Assembly: GCA_013824835.1 (NCBI GenBank)
Contig: PNOM01000001.1
Span: 1 to 64,000, forward strand
Direction of reading: 5' to 3'
Source of the DNA: Syntrophus sp. (in: bacteria)
Lineage (GTDB): Bacteria; Desulfobacterota; Syntrophorhabdia; Syntrophorhabdales; Syntrophorhabdaceae
DNA: 64,000 nt
Of this stretch, positions 17,556-26,030 are shown piece after piece. The notes under the pieces are model-generated. The model did no database searches, was not told the origin of the DNA, and saw only the letters and a program-made list of their open reading frames with translations. Position 1 is the first letter of the stretch. Every line of letters starts with the position of its first letter. A program made the position numbers and the translations under genes.

Positions 17556-19865
17556 ATGCAACTAAAGCTGGAAGAAGTTTTAAAGGACAAAGAGAGGGAA
17601 TTAAAGCTTTACAAAAGATTTCAGGATCTCAAAAGTCTCTGCGAGAAAAGCATCTTTCCCAGCGTTGATCTACCACTAAAGAGCCACATTGAAACCCTCA
17701 CACAACTCATAGAAAGACTTATCCCTGACCCGAAAGACCGTACGGAAGAGATGTTCTCTGGTGAGATATTTGCCCTTCTGGGTGCTATATATCTTCATGA
17801 CATCGGCCTTGTAAAGAACTACACATGGTACGGAAATGAGGAAATATTCAATTCCCTGGATGTTTCGAATAAGAAAATACTTGTAAATTATGGAATAGGA
17901 AAAGAGCTCGATATACCGGAAATGGCAATCGAGATCATTAACTATCTGACCTTTTCGGATATAGTGAAAAAAATACCCCTTGAATGGTCGATCACAGAGG
18001 ACACGAAAAAGGCAATAATACGAAATACGAAAATTATTGAGCATATATTTAATTTTTCCCATCTCCTTGTGGATGTTTTCTACACTGGCCTGGGGAATTC
18101 TCAGTTAAGAAGATTTCAGCGCCCCATGCTGGTTCTGAGAAGCAGTGACGTAGTAATCGATATCAACAGCAGGGAGGGGATTATAGGCATCAAGTGTGCC
18201 GCAAAATTTCCTTATGAACTCCACGTTATTGAAAACGCGAAGGTTTATGTTCAGAATGCCTTCAGCCTTTTTAAGAATAATGTAAATGGCAGACTTGGCT
18301 TTCAGTATAAAGAGATTGTATGGGATATAACCAAGGATTTTGATTACTACAGGGATATTTTTGGAGTACCGAGATTTTCCTCCTACGGAGAGCATGAAAG
18401 GCCGCCTTTTGATAGATGGAAAGAGGCTTCAACAATATTGGATAATCTGTTTAATCACGGGTATGCTATTGTGGTTGGCGAAGCCTCTTCAGGTAAAACA
18501 ACGGCGTTGGAATCTTTTCTAATACCCCAGATTATATCCATTGCGCCTAATACCTTTTATTGTGAATTATGGGGAGATCCTGTAAGCGAGATAAGGGATA
18601 TAATATGCAAAAGGTATAAGGCATTCAGCTATTCAGGACTTGATATTATCTCTATCTGCAAGAAACTTCTTGAAGAGGGGCCATGTTTTTTTGTGATCGA
18701 TACATGTGAGAAGCTGATTAATATGGGTGAGAAGGAACAAGAGAAATTTGAGAGATTTCTCGAATTCTGCTTTGAAAAGGACAATATCTTTCTTGTGGTC
18801 TCCGGAGACAAAGAGGATTTTTTTGAATGGCACAGACCTTTCAAAAAAATGAGGTTGTCTGCTGTCAGTGAAATAAAACCGATTCAAGGGGTTATGGTTC
18901 TGGATACCTACGGAGAGGGGAAGATTCCCTGGAGTGTAGATGAACATTACAAGCCGGTCGAATGCGAGATGCTTCAGGGCGATGTAAGCCTTGAACAGAT
19001 GGTTGAGGATATGCTGAATAAAACTCCGGACAGTATGAAGTTCAGGGGTATATTGGCGGTTCTTATAGAAAGCAGCGAGAAACATTTGAAGCGGTATACC
19101 ATGGAGGCAATTTCCTTTGAAACTGCTCTTCGTGATGAAGAGATTCAGGAATACCTGAATATCATGAAGGACGGGGACATCGTGAAAGAGATGGAATTCC
19201 TCGGTTCGCCCTATTTCTCGCTGTCAAACAGATACCTGAAAGAACCTCTTTACCGGCTCTTAAGGCTGGATGAGTTTGAGGAGAAAAAAAAGATACGCAA
19301 TATGATTCAGAATGCCTTGATTAACGATTCTTTTCTTGATAATGTGGCTCTGGACATTGTGGAAAAATGGAAAGATCACATGGTTTTTTCAAAGGAGGGG
19401 GCAGGCATGATCCTGGGGAGTCTCATTGCAAGAGGGGAAGACTATAAACCTTTGTTTGAGAAGGCAAAGCATGATGGTAAAGGGATCGACATTCAGCCCA
19501 TTCTGAAACTTGTCTATTCAGAAGATGAACAGAAGAGAAGCGAAGCCATTAAGCTCCTCTTTGATATTCAGGATAAAAACATGGTAAATCCCCTGCTCCT
19601 CCATTTGAAAAAGGAGAATGTCCGGGAGATCCAGGATCTCCTCATAAAGGGCATCAGTCTTACGGGGAAAAAGAGATCCATTGTGGCCATTATGAATACC
19701 CTGAAAGAGATCGGGGAAAGCCAGCTCAGACTGAAAGCGATAGATTTTTTCTACTCTCTCTATGGCAGCAACGGGAAAAGCCTGCTTATAGAACTCCGGG
19801 AAAAGGAGGATGACCCTCTTGTCCTGGATGAAATCGACAGACTTCTTTCTAACCTGGAAATTTAG
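17556..19865 (+). CDS. HD-domain / P-loop NTPase / HEAT-like protein
   Basis: A 769-residue soluble protein. Residues ~40-170 resemble an HD phosphohydrolase domain: H44 and the pair H81-D82 in [10 protein letters not shown], with a second helical part. Residues ~295-470 form a P-loop NTPase of STAND type: Walker [11 protein letters not shown] near 308-317 and Walker B-like [10 protein letters not shown] near 376-385. The last ~200 residues are paired short helices ([38 protein letters not shown]) that look like HEAT repeats. HD coupled to an NTPase and a repeat sensor occurs in signalling and immunity-type proteins; the ligand and target here are unknown. It follows secF by 38 bases and its end overlaps serS convergently by 17 bases. 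Confidence 0.8.
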   Translation: MQLKLEEVLKDKERELKLYKRFQDLKSLCEKSIFPSVDLPLKSHIETLTQLIERLIPDPKDRTEEMFSGEIFALLGAIYLHDIGLVKNYTWYGNEEIFNSLDVSNKKILVNYGIGKELDIPEMAIEIINYLTFSDIVKKIPLEWSITEDTKKAIIRNTKIIEHIFNFSHLLVDVFYTGLGNSQLRRFQRPMLVLRSSDVVIDINSREGIIGIKCAAKFPYELHVIENAKVYVQNAFSLFKNNVNGRLGFQYKEIVWDITKDFDYYRDIFGVPRFSSYGEHERPPFDRWKEASTILDNLFNHGYAIVVGEASSGKTTALESFLIPQIISIAPNTFYCELWGDPVSEIRDIICKRYKAFSYSGLDIISICKKLLEEGPCFFVIDTCEKLINMGEKEQEKFERFLEFCFEKDNIFLVVSGDKEDFFEWHRPFKKMRLSAVSEIKPIQGVMVLDTYGEGKIPWSVDEHYKPVECEMLQGDVSLEQMVEDMLNKTPDSMKFRGILAVLIESSEKHLKRYTMEAISFETALRDEEIQEYLNIMKDGDIVKEMEFLGSPYFSLSNRYLKEPLYRLLRLDEFEEKKKIRNMIQNALINDSFLDNVALDIVEKWKDHMVFSKEGAGMILGSLIARGEDYKPLFEKAKHDGKGIDIQPILKLVYSEDEQKRSEAIKLLFDIQDKNMVNPLLLHLKKENVREIQDLLIKGISLTGKKRSIVAIMNTLKEIGESQLRLKAIDFFYSLYGSNGKSLLIELREKEDDPLVLDEIDRLLSNLEI

Positions 19866-21120
19866 CCATATTGTGCATATAGGGTCTTAAGACATCAGGG
19901 ACACTAATCGAGCCGTCTTGAGTCTGGTAATTCTCCATTACTGCCATTACGGTACGTCCAATGGCGAGACCGGAGCCGTTCAGGGTATGGGCAAACTCTG
20001 TTTTTCCCGTTCCTTTTCGGTACCTGATCTTAGCCCGCCTTGCCTGAAAGCTACCAAAATTGCTGCACGATGATATTTCTCTATAAATATTCTGTCCAGG
20101 CAGCCAGACTTCAATATCATAGGTCTTTGAGGATGAGAACCCCATGTCGCCGGTGCATAGAGCGGAAACCCTGTAATGGATATTCAGTTTTTTCAGGACA
20201 TCTTCCGCGTCGAGGAGCAGTCCTTCAAGCTCATCATAAGAATTTTCCGGTAAGGCAAACTTGACCAGTTCCACTTTATTGAACTGATGTTGCCGTGTAA
20301 GCCCCCGTGTATCCTTCCCGTGCGCCCCAGCTTCTTTCCTGAAGCACGGCGTGTATGCCACATATTTTATGGGAAGCTCATCCTCTTTCAATATTTCGTT
20401 GCTATGAATGTTTGTGACAGGGACCTCTGCGGTGGGTATAAGAAAATAATCAATCCCTTCAAGCTTGAATAGTTCTTCTTCAAACTTGGGGAGCTGACCT
20501 GTATTGGTCATTGACTCACGGTTGACCATGAAGGGCGGAAGGACCTCAATATACCCGTGTTCCCGGGTGTGGAGGTCGAGCATGAAGTTAATCAAGGCCC
20601 GCTCAAGAAGGGCGCCAAAGGACTTGTAGAGGGTAAACCGTGATCCGGTGATTTTTGCAGCCCGCTTGAAATCGAGAATATCAAGTTTTTCTCCTATATC
20701 CCAGTGGGCAAGGGGTTCAAAATCAAAGACAGGTTTTTCACCCCACACCTTCACCACCTTGTTGTCTTCGTCGCCTTTACCGACAGGGACACTATAGTGA
20801 GGGATGTTGGGTATCAGAAGAACCATATTTTCCCATTCCTGCTCTGCTGATCGCAGATCCTGCTCAAGGGTTTCAATATCCTTTCCGAGGGCTCTCATAT
20901 CCTCGATCTTCAAGGAGGTATCTACTCCTGATTTTCTCAGTTTTGCAATCTCGTTTGACAGCTCATTTTTTTCATTTTTCATCTTCTCTGATTCCTGGAT
21001 GAGCTTTCTCCGTTTTTCATCAACATCGAGGAGTTTCCCTGAATCAAAGGGCGCCCCTCGATTTATCATGCTCTCATATACAATTTCCGTTTTTTCCCGG
21101 ATGATTTTTGGGTCGATCAT
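19849..21120 (-). CDS. serS: seryl-tRNA synthetase
   Basis: A 423-residue class II synthetase charging tRNA-Ser. The N-terminal coiled-coil arm spans residues ~25-105; motif 2 is [17 protein letters not shown] and motif 3 contains [18 protein letters not shown]. It starts directly after the stop of the GerMN gene and probably shares its transcript. Confidence 0.97.
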   Translation of the reverse strand: MIDPKIIREKTEIVYESMINRGAPFDSGKLLDVDEKRRKLIQESEKMKNEKNELSNEIAKLRKSGVDTSLKIEDMRALGKDIETLEQDLRSAEQEWENMVLLIPNIPHYSVPVGKGDEDNKVVKVWGEKPVFDFEPLAHWDIGEKLDILDFKRAAKITGSRFTLYKSFGALLERALINFMLDLHTREHGYIEVLPPFMVNRESMTNTGQLPKFEEELFKLEGIDYFLIPTAEVPVTNIHSNEILKEDELPIKYVAYTPCFRKEAGAHGKDTRGLTRQHQFNKVELVKFALPENSYDELEGLLLDAEDVLKKLNIHYRVSALCTGDMGFSSSKTYDIEVWLPGQNIYREISSCSNFGSFQARRAKIRYRKGTGKTEFAHTLNGSGLAIGRTVMAVMENYQTQDGSISVPDVLRPYMHNMAKFPG

Positions 21121-21648
21121 TTAGTCCTCCAATAGTTGATTGTTAAACTCAATCGGCATATACGTATAGAGCTGACCACCTATGGTGTAAAGGGCCTGCC
21201 CGTTCACAAGGAGCTGGACCTTTTTAGCATCCTTAAAACATGAAAGAAAGGAATTGACAATCCCGTATATCACATGAATTTCGTTACGGGTGCTCATCAT
21301 CCCGTTTTTTATATCCTGCGAGAGATTGAGATATATAATACCATCTGTGTCAATGATGAATTCGTTGAGGGAAAGCTTTTCGGGAACTGCCTTTTCCTTC
21401 TTTAATGTCTTTATAATAAGTTCTGCCTTTTCCCGTTCCGGCATAGAAACATTTATTTCAAAGGTCTTTTTAGCAAGTTTTCCTGAATTTCCGGGAATAA
21501 AAATGGAAAAGGCCTCCTTTTTCTCAGGTACAATCACCTTCCCGGGCTCTTCCCGGAGCGTTTTAGTCTGTAGAATTATAAGTACACCAAGAATAATCAA
21601 AAGAATACACAAAATGGCAAATCTGCTGTAGGGAACCGGTTTTTTCAA
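21121..21648 (-). CDS. GerMN-domain membrane-anchored protein
   Basis: A 175-residue protein with one N-terminal membrane anchor (FAILCILLIILGVLIIL) and an extracytoplasmic GerMN domain (residues ~55-165: EREKAELIIKTLKKEKAVP ... GIIYLNLSQDIKN ... VQLLVNGQALYTIGG). GerMN domains occur in Bacillus GerM and in cell-envelope proteins of non-spore-formers; a peptidoglycan-related role is likely but unproven. Its start overlaps the stop of the isochorismatase-like gene by four bases. Confidence 0.8.
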   Translation of the reverse strand: MKKPVPYSRFAILCILLIILGVLIILQTKTLREEPGKVIVPEKKEAFSIFIPGNSGKLAKKTFEINVSMPEREKAELIIKTLKKEKAVPEKLSLNEFIIDTDGIIYLNLSQDIKNGMMSTRNEIHVIYGIVNSFLSCFKDAKKVQLLVNGQALYTIGGQLYTYMPIEFNNQLLED

Positions 21649-22214
21649 TATGAGCTGCCTTTTATTGCCTTAAGAAACTCATCGGAACGGGCTACTCTGA
21701 AAATGGGATAGATTGCGGAATTTCTGTAGGCATCAAGAAAATTCTGGTGGATCTCCTTTTTATAGGCAGCGCTCAGGTCTTCAAGGATGATGGCATAGAA
21801 ATCGTGGCACACTGCATCGAATGCAGTAGCGAGGACACAGAAATGGGTATTCACGCCCCCTATTGCAACAGTATCAACATTCATAGTCCGCAGGGTCTGA
21901 TCGAGGTCAGTCTTAAAAAAGGCGCTGAACCTTCTTTTTTCCAATATTATGTCGCTTTTTTGTGGCTCAAGATCGGAAAGGGGCCGGGTACCGTCTGTTC
22001 CTCTGATTGCATGGGGTTTCATTCTTCCATTGAAGATGAAATCCTTTTCAAGGAAACTGTCGCAGGCAAATATCACTGGAATCGAAAGGCCACGGCATGT
22101 CTTCAGGAAATCTCTGACAGGGGCAATAATCTTCTCTTCTTCCTTTTCTCCTTTCTTCCGGTCCTTACGGTAATTTCCTTCAAGCATATCGACGATGATA
22201 ATGGCAGGTTTCAT
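21645..22214 (-). CDS. isochorismatase-family cysteine hydrolase
   Basis: A 189-residue hydrolase with the catalytic triad of the family: D9 (IIIVDML), K93 (ILEKRRFSAF) and C126 (GVNTHFCVLAT), including the expected cis-peptide region before the Cys. Relatives include nicotinamidase, which deamidates nicotinamide for NAD salvage, and other amidohydrolases; the substrate cannot be decided here. Four-base overlaps on both sides place it in the tatD-serS operon. Confidence 0.85.
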   Translation of the reverse strand: MKPAIIIVDMLEGNYRKDRKKGEKEEEKIIAPVRDFLKTCRGLSIPVIFACDSFLEKDFIFNGRMKPHAIRGTDGTRPLSDLEPQKSDIILEKRRFSAFFKTDLDQTLRTMNVDTVAIGGVNTHFCVLATAFDAVCHDFYAIILEDLSAAYKKEIHQNFLDAYRNSAIYPIFRVARSDEFLKAIKGSSY

Positions 22215-22999
22215 TGTGCTCCTCCTGTGTATGCTCCAAGGAAAAGTGAGCGAAAGTTCTGTTGGATGTGGGCGGCCATTGAGTCAGTCGTTATGTCTTT
22301 GATCAAGGCAAGCCTATTGATGGTAATCTTTACAAAATAGGGCATATTCCTCTTTCCCCGGTGTGGCTGGGGTGTTAGAAATGGTGCGTCGGTTTCAGCG
22401 AGCAACCTGCTGAGAGGGATATATTTTACTGCCTCGGTCAATGGATTATTGTTGCCATAAGTAATTGTTCCGGGAATTGATATGTAGAATCCCATATCAA
22501 GGAACTTTTTTGCTGTTTCGAGGTCATAGGAAAAGCAGTGTATTACTCCCTTCACAGGGCTCCTGTCTGCTGACTCTTTGAGAATTGAGAGTGTTTCCTC
22601 CTTTGATTCCCGCGAATGTACGATAATGGGCAGCCCCAGTTCCTTTGCCAGCTCGATCTGATCCTGAAAGGCCCTGACCTGCGCGTTTCTGGGTGAATGA
22701 TTTCTGAAAAAGTCGAGGCCGATCTCTCCTAAAGCCACAATCTTCGCATGTTTCAGGTAAGGAGTCATTTTTTTCCCCATATCTGCATTATAATCTGTGC
22801 TGTTGTGGGGGTGGATACCTATTGCCCCGTAGATGGGGGGAAATGTATTCACAAGCTCAAGTACCTTGTCGAAATATTTTTCCTCAGTGCCTACAGTGAG
22901 TATATATGTGAGACCTTCAATAAGGCTCTTATCTATAATTGCTGCCCTGTCTTTATTAAAGTCATCCATCTCGAGGTGGCAATGAGAGTCAACAAACAT
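22211..22999 (-). CDS. tatD: TatD-family metal-dependent deoxyribonuclease
   Basis: A 262-residue TIM-barrel hydrolase: metal ligands in VDSHCHLEM (H6, H8), GEIGLDFF, IVHSRES, IHCFSYD and AETDAPFL. TatD proteins are 3'-exonucleases and some act as D-aminoacyl-tRNA deacylases. First gene of the operon tatD, hydrolase, GerMN, serS. Confidence 0.93.
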   Translation of the reverse strand: MFVDSHCHLEMDDFNKDRAAIIDKSLIEGLTYILTVGTEEKYFDKVLELVNTFPPIYGAIGIHPHNSTDYNADMGKKMTPYLKHAKIVALGEIGLDFFRNHSPRNAQVRAFQDQIELAKELGLPIIVHSRESKEETLSILKESADRSPVKGVIHCFSYDLETAKKFLDMGFYISIPGTITYGNNNPLTEAVKYIPLSRLLAETDAPFLTPQPHRGKRNMPYFVKITINRLALIKDITTDSMAAHIQQNFRSLFLGAYTGGAQ

Positions 23000-23036
23000 G
23001 GGTGATTTATACCATATTATGGGTGGCTATTCAATA

Positions 23037-23299
23037 AAAGGGGCTTGCGTCGCCCCCTCGCACGGCAGAAGCCGTGCGAGCCTCCCCCTCTCGCTCACGG
23101 TGTGAGCTAAATGACACTTGGACAAAGGGGCTTGCGTCGCCCCCTCGCACGGCTTCTGCCGTGCGAGCCTCCCCCTCTCGCTCACGGGTGTGAGCTAAAT
23201 GACACTTGGACAAAGGGGCTTGCGTCGCCCCCTCGCACGGCAGAAGCCGTGCGAGCCTCCCCCTCTCGCTCACGGGTGTGAGCTAAATGACACTTGGAC
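23037..23299 (-). repeat. tandem array of three 87-88-base hairpin repeats
   Basis: Copies at 23037-23123, 23124-23211 and 23212-23299, with a degenerate start of a fourth at 23300. Each contains a perfect hairpin with arms CGCACGGC and GCCGTGCG. The four-base loop is AGAA in copies 1 and 3 but TTCT, its reverse complement, in copy 2. Related to the element at 14201-14320. No spacers, so not a CRISPR. Confidence 0.85.
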
Positions 23300-23491
23300 A
23301 AAGGGGTTCAAGCCTGCCCCCACAACTTCATGTTCAAGGTTCGGGGTTCAACGTTGAACATTGAACGTAGAACAGGGTTTCATTGTCTCCCCCTCTCGTC
23401 TGCCGTGCAGGCTAATCTGATATTTCAATAATAGATTAGCCTGCAGCTCTGCTGCGGGGTAGTTGATAAAATGTCGCATGGCACAGAAAAA
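23300..23491. other. intergenic stretch between repeat array and bactofilin gene
   Basis: No gene is visible. It contains short repeats around GTTCAACGTTGAAC and GAACATTGAAC, then the hairpin at 23408-23444 and a trailing CTGCTGCGGGGTA that recurs in part near 25775. Confidence 0.4.
23408..23444 (-). terminator. hairpin downstream of the bactofilin gene
   Basis: Arms GCAGGCTAATCT and AGATTAGCCTGC, 12 perfect bases, enclose an AT-rich loop of 13 bases. It lies about 50 bases past the bactofilin stop and could end that transcript, though no T-run follows. Confidence 0.45.
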
Positions 23492-23890
23492 TTATGCCTG
23501 ATTTGCCTTGTGTTCGAGAGGCAGAATATCTTTATAGTCTGCATGTGTTGTTTCTTTTGTGGAAGAACGGCCATCAAAGAAAGCACCTTCAGATATTATA
23601 AGCTTTGTGGTAAAAATATCACCTTCGACAGCTCCTTTTGATTTTATCTCCACGGTTTCTTCTGAGGTGATATTTCCCTTGATTGTTCCATCTATGACAA
23701 CCCTCCGTGAAACCACATCTCCTTTCACTATTCCAGTCTCACCCACTATCAGCCAATCTGCCTTGATATTCCCATTAATGGTCCCATCAAGTCTTACCAC
23801 GCCTTTAGTGGCGAGATCGCCTTTAATGCTTGATTCAGAACTGATTATTACTTCAAGGGATAATTCTTTTTTCCTATTTTTCTTAAACAC
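23492..23890 (-). CDS. bactofilin
   Basis: A 132-residue cytoskeletal protein of the bactofilin (DUF583) family: a right-handed beta-helix of repeats such as IKGDLATKGVVRLDGTINGN and GIVKGDVVSRRVVIDGTIKGN, in pieces, flanked by short unstructured tails. Bactofilins form membrane-associated filaments that position peptidoglycan enzymes. The start abuts the stop of an M23 peptidase gene, a pairing known from Helicobacter, Caulobacter-type and Myxococcus systems that shape the cell. Confidence 0.93.
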   Translation of the reverse strand: MFKKNRKKELSLEVIISSESSIKGDLATKGVVRLDGTINGNIKADWLIVGETGIVKGDVVSRRVVIDGTIKGNITSEETVEIKSKGAVEGDIFTTKLIISEGAFFDGRSSTKETTHADYKDILPLEHKANQA

Positions 23891-24726
23891 TACAATATGT
23901 CCTTTAAGAATGTGGCAGGGTTTACGTATCTGCCTTTATTCCAGACCTCATAATGAAGGTGGGGGCCGGTGGCGTTGCCGGTGATGCCTGAAATCCCGAT
24001 CGTTTCACCCCGGGCAACCCGTTGTCCTACCTTGACGTAGTTTTGCTTGTTGTGGGCATACACGGTTGTAAAGCCGTATCCGTGTTCGAGGACAACGATA
24101 TTACCGTTATTATAGTGCCAGCCTGAAAAACTTACTATACCGTCTGCAGTTGCCTTCACAGGGGTGCCAATAGGCGTCCTGATGTCAATACCTGTGTGCT
24201 GTATATGTTTACCTGATACGGGATGTTCCCTGATGCCGAATTCTGAGCTTATTACCCCCTTTAAAGGCCACCCGATAGGGGTTGCCCGGTAAGTGTTTTT
24301 TTGATCCGAAATATACGATCTGATTTCTACGACTGACTGAATGGTTTCGTCCACCTGTTTTTTGAGAAGATCGATATCAATGGCCCCGGGGTTTTCATTT
24401 TCCGCCTCAAGAAGAATGGCCTTTTTTGATTTGTGGGAAAGGAGTCTTGCAAATTCCGCGTCTGCCTTCTTCAGGGAGTGCATCACAGTTTTAAGTTCTG
24501 TGAATTGGGTTGAAAAATAGGAAAGTTTTCTTCTCATTCCATAATATTCGAGGGTGTTTACTCCGGTGGATACGATGTATCCGGCACCCACAATACTGAG
24601 AAAAAAACAGGAAATCAATCCGATTGCAGGGACCTTTATTTTTATAGGTTTTACTTTAGAGTGAGGAACTACCATAATAGTTACGGCAGTGAAAGTCTTT
24701 TTCAAAAAAAGCTTTAGCTTCCCCAT
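23890..24726 (-). CDS. M23-family peptidoglycan endopeptidase
   Basis: A 278-residue envelope protein. A membrane helix (residues ~35-57) is followed by a coiled-coil stretch (~65-110) and a C-terminal LytM/M23 domain with metal-binding HTGIDIRTPIG and HLHYEVWNKG plus TVYAHNKQ. All catalytic His and Asp appear present, so it should cut peptide cross-links in the wall. Coupled to bactofilin by a one-base overlap. Confidence 0.93.
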   Translation of the reverse strand: MGKLKLFLKKTFTAVTIMVVPHSKVKPIKIKVPAIGLISCFFLSIVGAGYIVSTGVNTLEYYGMRRKLSYFSTQFTELKTVMHSLKKADAEFARLLSHKSKKAILLEAENENPGAIDIDLLKKQVDETIQSVVEIRSYISDQKNTYRATPIGWPLKGVISSEFGIREHPVSGKHIQHTGIDIRTPIGTPVKATADGIVSFSGWHYNNGNIVVLEHGYGFTTVYAHNKQNYVKVGQRVARGETIGISGITGNATGPHLHYEVWNKGRYVNPATFLKDIL

Positions 24727-24808
24727 ATAAGTCCCTTTAAGTCGTTAAATTTCGCAGGAAAGTTTATATATTATCAAAACAAAATATTAATTGTCCAGAA
24801 AAATATTT

Positions 24809-25474
24809 TTACCGGTGTTTTATTACCCCTATCTGCGGGCAGAGATGTGCAATAGGGCATATGTTGCACATTGGTGAAACAGGCTTGCAAAGCCTTTGTC
24901 CAAAGGCAACGAGAAGGGTATTGTAGACAATCCAGTATTTTTCAGGCAGAAGGCGCCTGAGTGCATCTTCGGTCTCATGGGGGTTTCTGGTATCCACAAG
25001 GCCTATACGATTGGAGATCCTGTGGACATGGACATCAACACAAATGCCCAGTTTCCCGTACCCCTCGTTAAGTACGAGGTTGGCTGTTTTTCTTCCCACG
25101 CCTTTTATTGTGAGAAGTTCATCAATGGTATCAGGGACCATGCCGCTATACTTCCCGATAATGATCTGTGATACATCCTTTAATGTCTGCGCCTTATTAC
25201 GGTAAAAGCCAACAGGGTATATGAGACCTTGCAACTCTTTATCGGAAAGACCAAGGATTTCTTCAGGTGTTTTTGCCCTTGCCATGAGCCGCTCCATGGC
25301 CTTCTCCGTTGTTTCGTCCTTTGTCCGTAGGCTCAGGAGGGTGCCTACAAGCACGAGAAAAGGGTTTCGTTCCTTCTGTGATAGTTTTGTGATAACCGGC
25401 ACGTTGTTTTTCAGATATTTCTTGAGGATATCCATCATTTCATCAATTTTTGCATTGTCCCACCCAATCTTCAA
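24809..25474 (-). CDS. nth: endonuclease III
   Basis: A 221-residue DNA glycosylase/AP lyase that removes oxidised pyrimidines. The helix-hairpin-helix ELLTIKGVGRKTANLVL holds the catalytic Lys, VDVHVHR holds the Asp, and the C-terminus has the iron-sulphur loop C-x6-C-x2-C-x5-C (CKPVSPMCNICPIAHLC). The start is read as TTG at 25474, because GAGGAG stands eight bases upstream and it overlaps the preceding stop as TTGA; a further-upstream ATG would add 26 residues lying wholly over the neighbouring gene. Confidence 0.93.
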   Translation of the reverse strand: MKIGWDNAKIDEMMDILKKYLKNNVPVITKLSQKERNPFLVLVGTLLSLRTKDETTEKAMERLMARAKTPEEILGLSDKELQGLIYPVGFYRNKAQTLKDVSQIIIGKYSGMVPDTIDELLTIKGVGRKTANLVLNEGYGKLGICVDVHVHRISNRIGLVDTRNPHETEDALRRLLPEKYWIVYNTLLVAFGQRLCKPVSPMCNICPIAHLCPQIGVIKHR

Positions 25475-26004
25475 CCGAATATCTCCTCTGCAAAACGTGC
25501 CATGTGTGCGGTATGGGACCCCTCCCAGTATATGTTCCGGCACGATGGACATATACTGAACGTTTCATATTGATGAAAGACAAACTCAGGGATGTACTGC
25601 TCCACATCAATCTTTTTGATGGGTGCAAGGGGGGTGTTGCATTTAATGCACCGGGTCATGGCTTTTTTCAAATCAACATAAGGGCGGATGATATCCTGAA
25701 TCTCCCTGATTTGTTCCATTGCCTTGTCGGATATTATGAATACCACCCGATCAATCCGAATGATTCCCCACAGCTTGCTGCGGGGTAACAACATTCCCTC
25801 GCCCCTTCGAGGGAGAGGGTCGGGAGAGGGGGATTGCGGAGGTTCATTGCCCTTGATCAGGCGCCTCCTTGTAAAGAAGAATTGATAATCCGAAGAACAA
25901 TAGGGTGTTAATTCGTTCATGTTCTTTATATAAACCGTATCCAGCCCGAGGATTCTCAGATATTTTGCGAGCTTGCCGAGCATTGCATCACAGATAAATC
26001 TCAT
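25471..26004 (-). CDS. Mut7-C PIN-like RNase domain protein with repeat-derived insertion
   Basis: A 177-residue protein. It starts MRFICDAMLGKLAKYLRILG, the signature of the Mut7-C PIN-like domain, and ends with a zinc ribbon (CIKCNTPL ... CPSCRNIYWEGSH). Starts upstream of 26004 would run into mtaD. Between residues ~53 and 86 it carries a segment including SPSPDPLPRRGEG absent from the expected domain, apparently encoded by an inserted palindromic repeat. Activity is unknown; members are predicted RNases. In an operon with mtaD and nth. Confidence 0.82.
   Translation of the reverse strand: MRFICDAMLGKLAKYLRILGLDTVYIKNMNELTPYCSSDYQFFFTRRRLIKGNEPPQSPSPDPLPRRGEGMLLPRSKLWGIIRIDRVVFIISDKAMEQIREIQDIIRPYVDLKKAMTRCIKCNTPLAPIKKIDVEQYIPEFVFHQYETFSICPSCRNIYWEGSHTAHMARFAEEIFG
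25747..25848 (-). repeat. in-frame palindromic repeat inside the Mut7-C gene
   Basis: About 100 bases coding for NEPPQSPSPDPLPRRGEG and the following residues. The DNA contains the palindromes CTCGCCCCTTCGAGGG and CCCACAGCTTGCTGCGGGG. The peptide SPSPxPLPRxGEG is a well-known translation product of inserted bacterial REP-like repeats. The reading frame is preserved. Confidence 0.75.
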
Positions 26005-26030
26005 GATAACCTGCTGACCTCCCTGCCCTA

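Noticed and set aside
23037-23299. Possible CRISPR array from regular repeats
   Set aside because: Units are directly adjacent with no unique spacers and each is 87-88 bases with an internal hairpin; no cas genes nearby.
25475-25552. Longer N-terminus for endonuclease III from an ATG at 25552
   Set aside because: It would lie entirely over the Mut7-C gene; the TTG at 25474 has GAGGAG at the right distance and starts at the known domain edge.
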